From Centipeda felix (lineage in GTDB: Bacteria > Bacillota > Negativicutes > Selenomonadales > Selenomonadaceae): DNA of 64,000 nt. Location: contig NZ_LT891959.1 of assembly GCF_900186465.1 (NCBI RefSeq), forward strand, positions 372,001 through 436,000, in the 5' to 3' direction. This document shows, piece after piece, positions 17,148-27,433 of this stretch. Within the stretch, counting starts at the first letter, position 1; each line of letters opens with the position of its first letter. The position numbers and the translations under genes were made by a program. The notes beneath the pieces are model-generated. The model had not been told where the DNA came from, ran no database searches, and saw only the letters and a program-made list of their open reading frames with translations.

Positions 17148-17636
17148 TCACTCTTCCACAAAGTACTGCATCGATGTCTTCTTCCACTCTTTCTTGGTGT
17201 AGAGCATCGCGCGATCCTCGATGCCCGTCGCGGCTGCGAGTTCTTCTGCAATCTTCTCGCACTCCTCACGGCTGAAACCATGGATCATCGTATAGACATT
17301 ATAGCGCCAATCCGCCGTACGATTGCGGTCATAGCAATGGGAGACGCGCTCGTGCTGCGCCATCCGCCGCGCCACTTCGTCCACGCGCGCGTCGGGGACA
17401 TTCCAAACACAGAGGCAGTTGGACGTAAAGCCGACCTCGCGGTGACGGAGAACCGCGCCCATCTTCCGGATCTTCTTTTCTGCAATCATACGCTCCACAC
17501 GCTGCAGAAACTCCTCCTCGCTGATGCCGATTTCCACCGCGAGTGCCTTGTACGGCTCGGCGACAAGCGGAAACTGCCCCTGCAGGAGGCGGATGATCTT
17601 ACGGTCGAGAGCATCGACCTCGATTGCTTCGCTCAT
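17148..17636 (-). CDS. ahbB: Siroheme decarboxylase subunit, AhbB/NirL-like
   Basis: An AsnC/Lrp-fold protein of 162 residues, recognised from LDRKIIRLLQGQFPLVAEPY at the start and the conserved central MGAVLRHREVGFTSN with its His-Arg-His-like catalytic patch. With AhbA it decarboxylates siroheme to didecarboxysiroheme in the alternative heme pathway of anaerobes. It follows ahbA in the same direction with about 20 bases between. The later enzymes AhbC and AhbD are not in the window. A plain Lrp regulator is less likely because the pair and the motif match the decarboxylase. Confidence 0.85.
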   Translation of the reverse strand: MSEAIEVDALDRKIIRLLQGQFPLVAEPYKALAVEIGISEEEFLQRVERMIAEKKIRKMGAVLRHREVGFTSNCLCVWNVPDARVDEVARRMAQHERVSHCYDRNRTADWRYNVYTMIHGFSREECEKIAEELAAATGIEDRAMLYTKKEWKKTSMQYFVEE

Positions 17637-17657
17637 AGATATGCCTTCCTTCCTGCA

Positions 17658-18116
17658 TCAGTTCAGCTTAAACTGCACGTTGATCTTATATTTCTTATTC
17701 GCTTTCAGGTCCATCAGACGCTCCACCCCGGGCAGCGCCTTGATCTCTCCGATGATCTTCTCCTCCGTCGCCTGCGACGATGTCATGAGCGTAAACCATA
17801 GGTTATACCTACCCTCGCGCTCATAGTTATGCGTCACGCCCGTATAGCGATTGACCGCCTGTGCGACGGACGAAAGCTGCTCCGGTGTCACACACAACGC
17901 GATCAATGTCCCCTGATAGCCAAGGCGTTCCGAGTTGAAAAATGTCCCAATGCGCCGCAAAAATCCGTCCGCCTTCAGGGCGTCCAGCCGCTCAAGCACA
18001 TGCTCCTCCGTCGTTCCGAGCATCTCGGCGAGACGCGCAAACGGCCGCGAACACACCGGCAGGTTGCCCTGCAGGAGGTTCAGCAGCCGTTTGTCAAATT
18101 CTGTCAGTTCTGCCAT
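17658..18116 (-). CDS. ahbA: Siroheme decarboxylase subunit, AhbA/NirD-like
   Basis: 152 residues with the same AsnC-like architecture: FDKRLLNLLQGNLPVCSRPFARLA forms the helix-turn-helix-like N-terminus and IGTFFNSERLGYQGTLIAL the conserved core. It forms a heterodimer with the downstream AhbB and decarboxylates siroheme. The ATG at 18116 is preceded by GGGAGAG; longer in-frame forms add no conserved residues. The pair sits behind engB, 121 bases away. Confidence 0.83.
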   Translation of the reverse strand: MAELTEFDKRLLNLLQGNLPVCSRPFARLAEMLGTTEEHVLERLDALKADGFLRRIGTFFNSERLGYQGTLIALCVTPEQLSSVAQAVNRYTGVTHNYEREGRYNLWFTLMTSSQATEEKIIGEIKALPGVERLMDLKANKKYKINVQFKLN

Positions 18117-18237
18117 TGAAGTCTCTCCCATATACCGTGCACCATCTTCATGCACCGGTATCGGATCGTCTTGCTCATGGACAATCGTATCATAGGACAC
18201 AGGCACAAAAATGAATGCGATTCACTTCTTTACGTGC

Positions 18238-18861
18238 CTATTCTAACAGATATTCCTTCATCACGTCAAGGAGTTCCGTACGCCCTTCGTTTTTCGGCAC
18301 GGAATATGGCAGAATCGAAAGATCGGGAACATCGAGCGTCCTGCGCATCAGGGACAGCTGTTTTTGCCGTGCCGTGCGCCCAAGCTTATCCGCCTTCGTG
18401 GCGATGACCAGCACAGGTATATCATGCGATACGAGCCACTCAAACATCTTTCTGTCGGAGGGCATGGGGGCATGACGAATATCGAGCAGGAGACAGACAA
18501 AGTGCAGATTCTCTGCATGGAGAAAGTACTCCTCGATAAACTTTGCCCATGTCTTTCGGCTCTCACGCGCCGCCTTGGCATAACCATAGCCCGGCAGATC
18601 GACCAGGTGTACAGGATGCCGCTCTTCCCCACCGTCGATGCGCATGAGCAGCTCATAGAAGTTGATCGTCTGTGTCTTCCCCGGTTTCCCCGAGACATGG
18701 GCGAGTTGGCGAATGCGTGTCAGGGAGTTGATGAGAGACGACTTCCCGACATTGGAGCGTCCGATGAAGGCGACCGCGGGACGCTGTTCCTCGGGGTACT
18801 GATCGCGCCGTACCGCAGAGGCAAGATAGGCAGCCTTTGTAATGACAACCGGCTCAGACAT
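18238..18861 (-). CDS. engB: Ribosome-assembly GTPase EngB/YsxC
   Basis: An essential GTPase for 50S subunit assembly. 207 residues with G1 GRSNVGKSS, G2 region KTQTINFY, G3 DLPGYGYA and G4 ATKADK. The start lies 11 bases after the lon stop and uses an AGGAGGTG site inside the lon tail. It closes the tig-clpP-clpX-lon-engB run, the same order as in Bacillus. Confidence 0.95.
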   Translation of the reverse strand: MSEPVVITKAAYLASAVRRDQYPEEQRPAVAFIGRSNVGKSSLINSLTRIRQLAHVSGKPGKTQTINFYELLMRIDGGEERHPVHLVDLPGYGYAKAARESRKTWAKFIEEYFLHAENLHFVCLLLDIRHAPMPSDRKMFEWLVSHDIPVLVIATKADKLGRTARQKQLSLMRRTLDVPDLSILPYSVPKNEGRTELLDVMKEYLLE

Positions 18862-18871
18862 GCTGCACCTC

Positions 18872-21190
18872 CTAATTATACAGCGCGACCTTCAGTACCT
18901 CGTCCATGTGCGCTACGGGTACAAACTCAAGTGACGCACGCACCGCATCGGGAATATCCTCGATATCGCGTTCGTTTTCCTGCGGCAGGACGATGGTATG
19001 CACACCCTCGCGATAGGCAGCGAGCGTCTTCTCCTTCAGCCCGCCGATCGGCAGCACATTTCCGCGCAGCGTGATCTCCCCCGTCATAGCGACATCGGCG
19101 CGCACCTTGCGCCCCGTGAGTGCTGAGATCATCGCCGTCGCCATGGTGATGCCCGCCGAGGGGCCGTCCTTCGGAATCGCCCCCTCGGGCAGATGGATGT
19201 GTATGTCGTCCGTCTCGTAGAAGTTCTCTGCCAGATGGAGCGCATCCGCACGGCTGCGCACGTAGGAGAGTGCCGCCTGTGCCGATTCCTGCATCACGTC
19301 GCCGAGCTGCCCCGTGAGGATGAGTTTGCCCTTCCCGCGCAGGATGTTGACCTCCGTCCGCAGCACGTCGCCGCCGACCTCCGTCCACGCAAGCCCCGTG
19401 ACGACACCGACGAGGGGCTTCTTCTCCTGCCGCGCCGGATGGTACTTCGGACGTTCCAGAAACTCCGTAAGATTCGCCTTCGTCACGGCGATGGGCGGCG
19501 TCTCCCCTTCGACGATGCGCCGCGCTGTCTTGCGGCAGAGCTGACCCACGACGCGCTCCAGCTCGCGCACCCCCGCCTCGCGCGTATAGGAGCGGATGAG
19601 CACAGGATAGACGCCTGCACTGATGCGGATGTCCTTTGCCTTCAGCCCGTTCTGTATGCGCTGACGCGGCAGGAGATGCCGCCGTGCGATCTCGACCTTC
19701 TCCATCTCCGTATAGCTCGAGAGGTTCAGGATCTCCATGCGGTCACGCAGCGGCGCAGGAATGCGCGCGGGGTGATTTGCCGTGACGATCCAGAACACCT
19801 GCGAGAGGTCAAACGGCAGCTCCACGAAGTGATCGCTGAACGTGCAGTTCTGTGCAGGGTCAAGAACCTCAAGAAGCGCAGCGGAAGGATCGCCATGAAA
19901 GTCCATGGCAATCTTGTCTACCTCATCGAGGAGAAAAACGGGGTTCTTCGTACCGGCACGGCGAATCCCCTCGATGATGCGGCCCGGCATCGCGCCGACA
20001 TAGGTGCGGCGATGCCCGCGTATCTCCGCCTCATCACGGATGCCGCCGAGCGAGATACGGATGAACTCCCGCCCCATCGCACGGGCAATCGACGCTCCGA
20101 GCGACGTCTTGCCGACACCGGGTGCACCGACGAGGCAGAGGATGGGGGCATTCTGCTCCGGTGCCAGCTGACGCACGGCAAGATAGTCGAGGATGCGCTC
20201 CTTGATCTTTTCGAGTCCGTAGTGATCGCGTTCGAGCACAGCGCGCGCAGCATTCATATCGACCGTCTCTTTGGTCGTGTGCATCCACGGCAGTTCGATC
20301 AGACAGTCCAGATAGCTGCGGATCACACCGACCTCGGCACTCATCGCAGGGCTGACGTCGAGGCGGTGAATCTCACGCTCGATGGTCTCGCGTACGGCAT
20401 CGGGGTACGCCCCCTCCGCGAGAGCCGTGCGATAACAATCCACATCGGCGGACTTATCCGCATCGTCGCCGAGCTCCTTATGGATTGCCTTGATCTGCTC
20501 ACGCAGATAAAAATCGCGCTGAACCTTGTCCATCTGCTTACGTACACGACGGTTGATCTTCTGCTCGATCCCCATGATGTCCAGCTCATAGACGAGCACC
20601 TCATAGAGACGATGCAGGCGTGCGCGCACATCAATGGTGGCAAGGATATCCTGCCGCACCTCATGCTTCAGGCTCAAATGGCTCGCGATAATATCCGCCA
20701 GACGTCCCATGTCCTCCATGATTGAGATCGACACCAGCGCCTCGGGCGGAATCTTATGAGAGAGCTTCACCCACTCCTCGAATTTGCTCGTTACCCCGTG
20801 AACGAGTGCCTCCATATCCTTTGTGGAGGGCGTTTCCACACTCTCCTCGTCAATCACATGGACATCCGCCTCCGCATACGTCTCCCCCTCGCGGATCTCC
20901 ATGATCTCCGCACGCTGCTGTCCATCCACGAGAATCCGCAGCACGCCCTCGGGCAGGCGCAGAAACTGACGGATCTCCGCAACTGCACCGACATCATAGA
21001 GGTCTGCCGCCGTCGGGTCATCCAGTTCCGGATCCTTCTGTGAGACGACGAGAATCCGACTGTCTCCTGCAATCGCAGCCTCGATGGCGGCAACGGAGCG
21101 ATCGCGTCCCACGTCGATGTTGACCATCATGTGGGGATAGACCACAAGTCCCCGCAGGGGAAGCAGCGGCAGTGTTTGTTTTTCAGACAT
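18872..21190 (-). CDS. lon: ATP-dependent protease Lon
   Basis: 772 residues. The N-terminal substrate domain begins [17 protein letters not shown], the AAA+ module has Walker [10 protein letters not shown] and [10 protein letters not shown], and the protease domain has the Ser-Lys dyad in [11 protein letters not shown] and [10 protein letters not shown]. The start at 21190 follows GAAGGA; the frame stays open upstream but without a site. A terminator hairpin lies just eight bases before the ribosome site, between clpX and lon. Cytosolic quality-control protease. Confidence 0.95.
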   Translation of the reverse strand: MSEKQTLPLLPLRGLVVYPHMMVNIDVGRDRSVAAIEAAIAGDSRILVVSQKDPELDDPTAADLYDVGAVAEIRQFLRLPEGVLRILVDGQQRAEIMEIREGETYAEADVHVIDEESVETPSTKDMEALVHGVTSKFEEWVKLSHKIPPEALVSISIMEDMGRLADIIASHLSLKHEVRQDILATIDVRARLHRLYEVLVYELDIMGIEQKINRRVRKQMDKVQRDFYLREQIKAIHKELGDDADKSADVDCYRTALAEGAYPDAVRETIEREIHRLDVSPAMSAEVGVIRSYLDCLIELPWMHTTKETVDMNAARAVLERDHYGLEKIKERILDYLAVRQLAPEQNAPILCLVGAPGVGKTSLGASIARAMGREFIRISLGGIRDEAEIRGHRRTYVGAMPGRIIEGIRRAGTKNPVFLLDEVDKIAMDFHGDPSAALLEVLDPAQNCTFSDHFVELPFDLSQVFWIVTANHPARIPAPLRDRMEILNLSSYTEMEKVEIARRHLLPRQRIQNGLKAKDIRISAGVYPVLIRSYTREAGVRELERVVGQLCRKTARRIVEGETPPIAVTKANLTEFLERPKYHPARQEKKPLVGVVTGLAWTEVGGDVLRTEVNILRGKGKLILTGQLGDVMQESAQAALSYVRSRADALHLAENFYETDDIHIHLPEGAIPKDGPSAGITMATAMISALTGRKVRADVAMTGEITLRGNVLPIGGLKEKTLAAYREGVHTIVLPQENERDIEDIPDAVRASLEFVPVAHMDEVLKVALYN

Positions 21191-21213
21191 GGTCGCGTTC
21201 CTTCCATCTATAG

Positions 21214-21245
21214 AAAAAAGGAGCACCGCACGCTGCAGGCTCCTT
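21214..21245 (-). terminator. Terminator between clpX and lon, against the lon ribosome site
   Basis: Minus strand AAGGAGC, 14-base loop, GCTCCTT with T6; GGAAGGA of lon starts eight bases later. No promoter is visible between. Confidence 0.65.
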
Positions 21246-21287
21246 TCATTGGTATGTCGATATGTGTCAAAGGAAACACAGAGACCT

Positions 21288-22553
<1,266 letters not shown>

Positions 22554-22567
22554 CGCATGACACCCCC

Positions 22568-23179
22568 TCAGGCCTTGCTGTCAGCAGATGTATCCTTTGG
22601 TCGGAGGACAACCTCATCAATGAGGCCGTATTCTTTTGCCTCCTCCGCCGACATGAAGTTGTCGCGTTCCGTATCAACGTTGATCTTCTCTGTATCCTGC
22701 CCCGTGTGATGCGCGAGGATTTCGTTGCCGACCTCACGCAGGCGCAGGATCTCCTTCGCCTGGATCTGGATGTCGGTCGACTGTCCCTGTGCGCCGCCAA
22801 GCGGCTGATGAATCATAATACGGGCATGCGGGAGGGCATAGCGTTTTCCCTTTGCACCCGCCGTCAAAAGAATCGAACCCATGCTCGCCGCCTGTCCAAC
22901 ACAGATCGTGGAGACATCCGGCTTGATGTACTGCATGGTATCATAGATGGCAAGTCCTGCCGTCACAACACCGCCGGGGCTGTTGATATAGAGGTGGATA
23001 TCCTTATCGGGATCCTCTGACTCCAAAAAGAGCATCTGCGCAACAATGACGTTGGCGACGCTGTCGTCAATCGGTCCACCGAGGAAGATGATGCGCTCTT
23101 TCAGCAGGCGGGAGTAAATGTCATAGGCACGCTCCCCGCGTCCGGAGGTCTCCACCACCATCGGTACATAGTAACTCAT
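22568..23179 (-). CDS. clpP: ClpP protease subunit
   Basis: 203 residues, the classical serine peptidase that forms a double heptamer. The catalytic triad is Ser99 in GQAASMGS, His124 in MIHQPLGG and Asp173 in TERDNFMS. The N-terminal processing region is [25 protein letters not shown] site precedes the ATG. It partners with ClpX (adjacent) and ClpC (33.9-36.4 kb). Confidence 0.96.
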   Translation of the reverse strand: MSYYVPMVVETSGRGERAYDIYSRLLKERIIFLGGPIDDSVANVIVAQMLFLESEDPDKDIHLYINSPGGVVTAGLAIYDTMQYIKPDVSTICVGQAASMGSILLTAGAKGKRYALPHARIMIHQPLGGAQGQSTDIQIQAKEILRLREVGNEILAHHTGQDTEKINVDTERDNFMSAEEAKEYGLIDEVVLRPKDTSADSKA

Positions 23180-23203
23180 ACGTTCCTCCCCGCAGGAGCT
23201 TTC

Positions 23204-24493
23204 TTACTCCGTGATATTGTCCACGATGAACTGCGCCGTCTTCTTGCGCAACACCGTCGCTGCAAGATCGCTGACGCGCCCCTGCTCCTTGATGATCTTC
23301 TGAACCTGCTTCGGCGTCGCACCATAGGACAGAGCCATTGCGTAGACTTCCTGATCGAGATCCCTTCCCTCGACCTTGATGTCCTCTGCCTTGGCAACCT
23401 CCTCGAGCATGAGATCGGTGCGCACGTTCTTTTCCGCCGTCTCGCGGTACTCGTCGCGGATGCGCGCCATGTCGAGCCCGGCGTACTGAAGGTACTGCTC
23501 AAGGCTCATTCCCTGCTGCTCAAGACGCATCGCCATTTCCTGGATCATCGCCGTAATGCGGTTCTCGACCATCACGGGCGGAATCTCCATCGTGCAGTTG
23601 TCCGTCGCCATGTCGATTGCCTTTGTGCGGCGCTCATTCTCTGCCTGACGCTCCGCCCCCTCCTGGAGGTTCTTGCGGATGTCCTCGCGCAGCTCTGCGA
23701 GCGTCTCGAACTTGCTTGCCTTCTTGGCAAACGCATCGTCCAGCTCAGGCAGCTCGCGCGACTTGATACTGCGCACCGTGCACTTGAAGACAGCCGCCTT
23801 TCCCTTAAGATTCTCCGCGTGGTAGTCCTCGGGGAACGTGACGTTCACCTCGCGCTCCTCGCCGACCTTCGCACCGATGAGCTGATCTTCAAAGCCCGGA
23901 ATGAACGAGCCCGAGCCGATCTGGAGCGGATAGTCTTCGCCCTTGCCACCCTCGAACGGTGTTCCGTCCACAAAGCCCTCAAAATCAAGCGTAATGAAGT
24001 CGTCCTTCTTGACCGCGGCATCGGCAGGGGCGTCGATGAGCGTGCCCTGATGCTGGCGCATCCCCTCGATCTGACGATCGATGTCCTCCTCGGAAACCGA
24101 GACGGCAGGCTTCTCGACCTTGAGCCCTTTATATTCGCCGAGTGTGACCTCGGGACGCTGCGTGAACTTTGCCGTAAATACGACATCCTTGCCCTCCTCG
24201 AGTGTCACGATGTCGATCTCGGGGCGCGTCACAGGCTCCATGTTCTGCTCGGTCAGCGCTTCATCGAACGCCTTCTGTGCAACGCTCTCGAATGCCTCCT
24301 GAAGAATGGCCTCCTTGCCGACAAAATTCTCGACAATCTTGCGCGGTGCCTTTCCCTTGCGGAAGCCCGGGATATTCACGCGTCCCGCAAGACGCTTTGC
24401 CGCGCCGTCCGTCGCCTGCTCCAGCTTGTCCTGATCCACTTCAATCGTCAGAGTGACCTCACGGTTCTCCCCATGCTCTGCCGTAACCTTCAT
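23204..24493 (-). CDS. tig: Trigger factor
   Basis: A ribosome-bound chaperone and peptidyl-prolyl isomerase of about 429 residues. The ribosome-docking signature is INIPGFRKGKAPRKIVE near residue 35-50, the FKBP-like domain spans about 150-240 (VKKDDFITLDFEGFVDG), and a long helical C-terminal cradle follows. The start MKVTAEHGE at 24493 is preceded by AGGAGG; upstream in-frame codons are not conserved. It leads the operon from its own promoter. Confidence 0.94.
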   Translation of the reverse strand: MKVTAEHGENREVTLTIEVDQDKLEQATDGAAKRLAGRVNIPGFRKGKAPRKIVENFVGKEAILQEAFESVAQKAFDEALTEQNMEPVTRPEIDIVTLEEGKDVVFTAKFTQRPEVTLGEYKGLKVEKPAVSVSEEDIDRQIEGMRQHQGTLIDAPADAAVKKDDFITLDFEGFVDGTPFEGGKGEDYPLQIGSGSFIPGFEDQLIGAKVGEEREVNVTFPEDYHAENLKGKAAVFKCTVRSIKSRELPELDDAFAKKASKFETLAELREDIRKNLQEGAERQAENERRTKAIDMATDNCTMEIPPVMVENRITAMIQEMAMRLEQQGMSLEQYLQYAGLDMARIRDEYRETAEKNVRTDLMLEEVAKAEDIKVEGRDLDQEVYAMALSYGATPKQVQKIIKEQGRVSDLAATVLRKKTAQFIVDNITE

Positions 24494-24589
24494 TGTATGA
24501 AACAACCTCCTGCTTCTTTCCATTGGGGGGCGCGCTGCCCCCTCCGATTTGCGGGCATACAAAGAGAGCATTCCCGCCATTTTACTAGT

Positions 24590-24618
24590 ATCCTATCACA
24601 AAACAGCCAAAATGACAA
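24590..24618 (-). promoter_or_regulatory. Promoter of the tig operon
   Basis: Minus strand TTGTCA (24613-24618), 17 bp, TAGGAT (24590-24595). No CtsR heptads or CIRCE element was seen here, so the tig-clpP-clpX unit does not look CtsR-controlled. Confidence 0.6.
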
Positions 24619-24624
24619 GCACAG

Positions 24625-25206
24625 CTATTTCAGCAACTCTGTCATGCGCGGCAGCGGCTCAGAGAGATCCATGTGCCCCGAGAGAGTTTCCACATCCTCT
24701 CCCTCAATGCGGATGCGCACCTTTTTCACCTCAGGGAAATCCGTGAGCGTGTTGACGATTGATCCGACGAGCATCTCTTCCCCCGTCGACCCGCCGTTGA
24801 AGTTCTTCTGCAGCTCCTTGGAGAAATCCACCGTGGCGACGCCGTCCTGAACCTTGACGCTGCGCAGCTTCACGTGTTTCGGGAAGACATTCGTCTGCCC
24901 CTTCTCCGTCGTGCCTGCGAGCAGGGACTTCAGCGCTGCCGTATACTTATCCTCGCTGCCGAGTTTTACCGTACGGCTGTCCGCCACAAGACCCATGCCG
25001 TCATTCTTCGGATAGTAGACATTCACCTTGACCTCTTTGTCCTTCGCCGCTGTGTCGTCCACAGCAGCCGCCTTCGTCTGTGTCTGCTGTGACTCTGCGG
25101 CAGGCGGGGCAGACGTCTTTTCCTCTGCACAGCCCGCCGTAAGCAGAAGTGCTGCGCAGAGCGGTGCGCCCAGCAGACGTGTAATATGTTGCGCGTGTTG
25201 GAACAT
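24625..25206 (-). CDS. GerMN-domain lipoprotein
   Basis: 193 residues. A short basic start, a hydrophobic stretch and the lipobox LLTAGC give a lipoprotein signal. After a Thr/Ala/Lys linker comes one GerMN (sporulation/spore-germination) domain, with VNVYYPKNDG, LLAGTTEKG, GVATVDFSKEL and VGSIVNTLTDFPEVKKVRI. Such domains bind the envelope and often accompany amidases. The ATG at 25206 follows AGGAG; an ATG at 25224 overlapping the amidase stop is the alternative. It is probably co-transcribed with the amidase upstream. Confidence 0.82.
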   Translation of the reverse strand: MFQHAQHITRLLGAPLCAALLLTAGCAEEKTSAPPAAESQQTQTKAAAVDDTAAKDKEVKVNVYYPKNDGMGLVADSRTVKLGSEDKYTAALKSLLAGTTEKGQTNVFPKHVKLRSVKVQDGVATVDFSKELQKNFNGGSTGEEMLVGSIVNTLTDFPEVKKVRIRIEGEDVETLSGHMDLSEPLPRMTELLK

Positions 25207-25220
25207 TTCCAATTCTCTCC

Positions 25221-26309
25221 TCATTCCTCAAAATAGCGTGCAATCGCACGAAAGAGTGCCTGTGCCAGTATCTCCTGATAGGCAGGGTCCGTGAGCAGTT
25301 GCTCCTCCTCGGGATTCGAGATAAACCCCAGTTCCGCAAGGGAAGCAGGGATATCCGAATGCTTCAGGACGTAGAAGTGCGCATACTTGACCCCGCGATT
25401 ATAGAGTCCGCCCGCCGCAGCAAGTTCCTCGTTCAGCAGCGTGGCGAAGCGTTCATCCGCATCCGTCTTGGGATAATAGTAGGTCTCCATCCCGTGTGCA
25501 TCCGGATTGCTAAAGGAATTGCAGTGCACGGAGAGGAAGAGTTCCGCCTCCTCATGTGCCGCCGCAGCATCCACACGCGCCTGCAGTTCGCGGGAAGCCG
25601 AACTACCCGCATACGCGACGTCCACATCGTCCGTCCGCGTCATGACGACATGCGCCCCCGCCTTGGTCAGGAGATCACGCGTACGCAGGGAGACGGCAAG
25701 GGCGACATCCTTTTCGCATGCGCCCGATGGACCGATCGCCCCCGTATCACTGCCTCCATGCCCGGGATCAATGACCACCGTATGCCCCATGACCGCCTTG
25801 CTGAGCGTGTCTCCGGCATCCGCAAAGATCTCAATCACGAGCCGCTCGGTGTTCTTCTCACGTCCCGTCCCCGGGACAGTATACATACGATAGGCATCCG
25901 CACTGCGAAGATCATGCCCTGCATAGATTCGCAGTGCCGCACGATGATTCTCGCGCGGAATAACGACAAGCCGCTGCAGCACCGCTCCATCGAGAGCGAT
26001 CTCATGGGGAAGATGCTCATCCAGCGCAACATCCTCCAGCTCGACCAGCAGCTGATTGTCCGCATGATACCGCTCCGACAGAGCGTAGTGCAGCCCCGCC
26101 TTCTTAACTGTGATCTCTATGCGCTGCGCCGCACGCCCGTCCACCTCCACCGCATGGCTGTCAATGCCCGTAATACGATGGAGGCTGCCTGCGGCTTCTC
26201 CTGCTCCATCGAGCAGAAGGAGCAGACAGACAAAAACCGCTGCGGCAAGCAGCGGTCGCATCCACAGATGAACCCTGTTCTTGATCGTCAATGCCAATCT
26301 CGCCCCCAT
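25221..26309 (-). CDS. N-acetylmuramoyl-L-alanine amidase (AMIN-like plus Amidase_3)
   Basis: 362 residues. An N-terminal membrane anchor or signal (about residues 17-35), an AMIN-like beta domain (about 45-150), then an Amidase_3 zinc domain with VIDPGHGGSDTGA, the zinc Glu in ACEKDVALA, SVHCNSF and the catalytic Glu in AELGFISN. It cleaves the amide bond between MurNAc and the stem peptide. It begins directly after the DUF3006 stop and is followed by the GerMN lipoprotein. CwlD/AmiC-type proteins share this layout. Confidence 0.9.
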   Translation of the reverse strand: MGARLALTIKNRVHLWMRPLLAAAVFVCLLLLLDGAGEAAGSLHRITGIDSHAVEVDGRAAQRIEITVKKAGLHYALSERYHADNQLLVELEDVALDEHLPHEIALDGAVLQRLVVIPRENHRAALRIYAGHDLRSADAYRMYTVPGTGREKNTERLVIEIFADAGDTLSKAVMGHTVVIDPGHGGSDTGAIGPSGACEKDVALAVSLRTRDLLTKAGAHVVMTRTDDVDVAYAGSSASRELQARVDAAAAHEEAELFLSVHCNSFSNPDAHGMETYYYPKTDADERFATLLNEELAAAGGLYNRGVKYAHFYVLKHSDIPASLAELGFISNPEEEQLLTDPAYQEILAQALFRAIARYFEE

Positions 26310-26510
26310 TCAGCCTTTCAGCAGCTCCAGTGCCTCATCCTCAGCGCCATCCGTCGCCGCCGCATCGCGCTCTATCGTCAGCTTCAGATAGTCGCCCTCT
26401 GCCACATCTTTGGGCAGGAACACGCGCGGAAAATTCACCTTGACCATGGCATCTCCGAGGAGAAGCACGGCAAGATCTCCTTCAAATCGATCCAGGTACG
26501 CAGAAATCAT
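26310..26510 (-). CDS. DUF3006 family small protein
   Basis: 66 residues with the family pattern AYLDRFEGDLAVLLLGD, then FPRVFLP and GDYLKLTIERD. The function is unknown. DUF3006 genes are regularly found next to ComEC-type metallo-beta-lactamase genes, as here, where the ATG overlaps the upstream stop (ATGA). Confidence 0.8.
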   Translation of the reverse strand: MISAYLDRFEGDLAVLLLGDAMVKVNFPRVFLPKDVAEGDYLKLTIERDAAATDGAEDEALELLKG

Positions 26511-27424
26511 TGTTTTTCCCCTCTCTCCGGTGTGATATGGTAGTCCTTTCCATCACTCGTAAGGGTAATCGTGCCATTCTCCGCCGTCACATAGATGTCC
26601 AGATTCATGGCATGGTACTTCTTCATCGTCTCCTTATGCGGATGTCCATAGTCGTTGTTTACACCGCAGGAGATGAGAGCCGCCGCAGGATGGACGGCGC
26701 GCAGGAAATCTGCCGAGGAGGAAGTCTTGCTGCCATGATGGCCTGCCTTGAGGACGGTGCTCTGCACCGTTCCCTGCGCCCCCGCAAGGATATCCTGCTC
26801 CTCTTTCTTTTCTGCGTCGCCCGTAAACATCATGGAGAAATCGCCAAAGACCAGCCGTCCGACAACGGACTCGTTGTTCGGATCGTGCTTGTAGCCCTTG
26901 ACGCTGCCCTGCTGGACAAGTGCCGCCGACGGGGCGAGCACCTCAAAGACTGCCCCGCCGCCGAGATCCACGCGATCTCCCGTACAGAGCCCCTTGCGCG
27001 CAATCCCCTTCGCCTTCAGCTGTTTCATATAGCCAATGTAGACACGTGACGTTGACGGCATCCCGTTGTCATAGACCATGCCAATCGGATATTTATCAAT
27101 CAGCATCTCCATCCCGCCGATGTGATCGGCGTGGGGATGGGTCAGGATCACTGCATCGAGTTTTTTGACCCCCGCCTTGTCCAGTTCGGCACGGAGCTTA
27201 TCCCGCTCGTCCAGATCGCCCGTGTCGATGAGGACGTTCTGCTCTGCGGTCTGAATGAGGATGGCGTCCCCCTGCCCAATATCGAGCATCTTGACCGTGA
27301 GTGCCTGCTGCTGCGCAGGCGCAGTCGAGGATGTCTCATGCGACGCTCCTGCACACCCGCCAAGGAGCGCGGAGAGCAGGAGCAAAAGGCTCACGAGAAA
27401 TGCCATGCGATGTTTCATCTGCAC
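26507..27424 (-). CDS. Secreted ComEC/Rec2-type metallo-beta-lactamase lipoprotein
   Basis: 305 residues. A signal with a lipobox-like LLGGCAG is followed by a stand-alone metallo-hydrolase domain. GQGDAILIQT, LIDTGD, the metal motif THPHADHIGG, FTGDAE and LKAGHHGSKTSS are the hallmarks of the C-terminal domain of ComEC. The ComEC channel domain is absent, so DNA uptake by itself is unlikely; a surface nuclease or phosphodiesterase is possible. The start is GTG at 27424 after AGGAGG, or an ATG two codons later. Confidence 0.85.
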   Translation of the reverse strand: MQMKHRMAFLVSLLLLLSALLGGCAGASHETSSTAPAQQQALTVKMLDIGQGDAILIQTAEQNVLIDTGDLDERDKLRAELDKAGVKKLDAVILTHPHADHIGGMEMLIDKYPIGMVYDNGMPSTSRVYIGYMKQLKAKGIARKGLCTGDRVDLGGGAVFEVLAPSAALVQQGSVKGYKHDPNNESVVGRLVFGDFSMMFTGDAEKKEEQDILAGAQGTVQSTVLKAGHHGSKTSSSADFLRAVHPAAALISCGVNNDYGHPHKETMKKYHAMNLDIYVTAENGTITLTSDGKDYHITPERGEKQ

Positions 27425-27433
27425 GTCAGCCTC

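Noticed and set aside
24494-24624. CtsR or HrcA operator in front of tig-clpP-clpX
   Set aside because: No GTCAAA heptads or CIRCE inverted repeat were found; only a plain promoter is visible.
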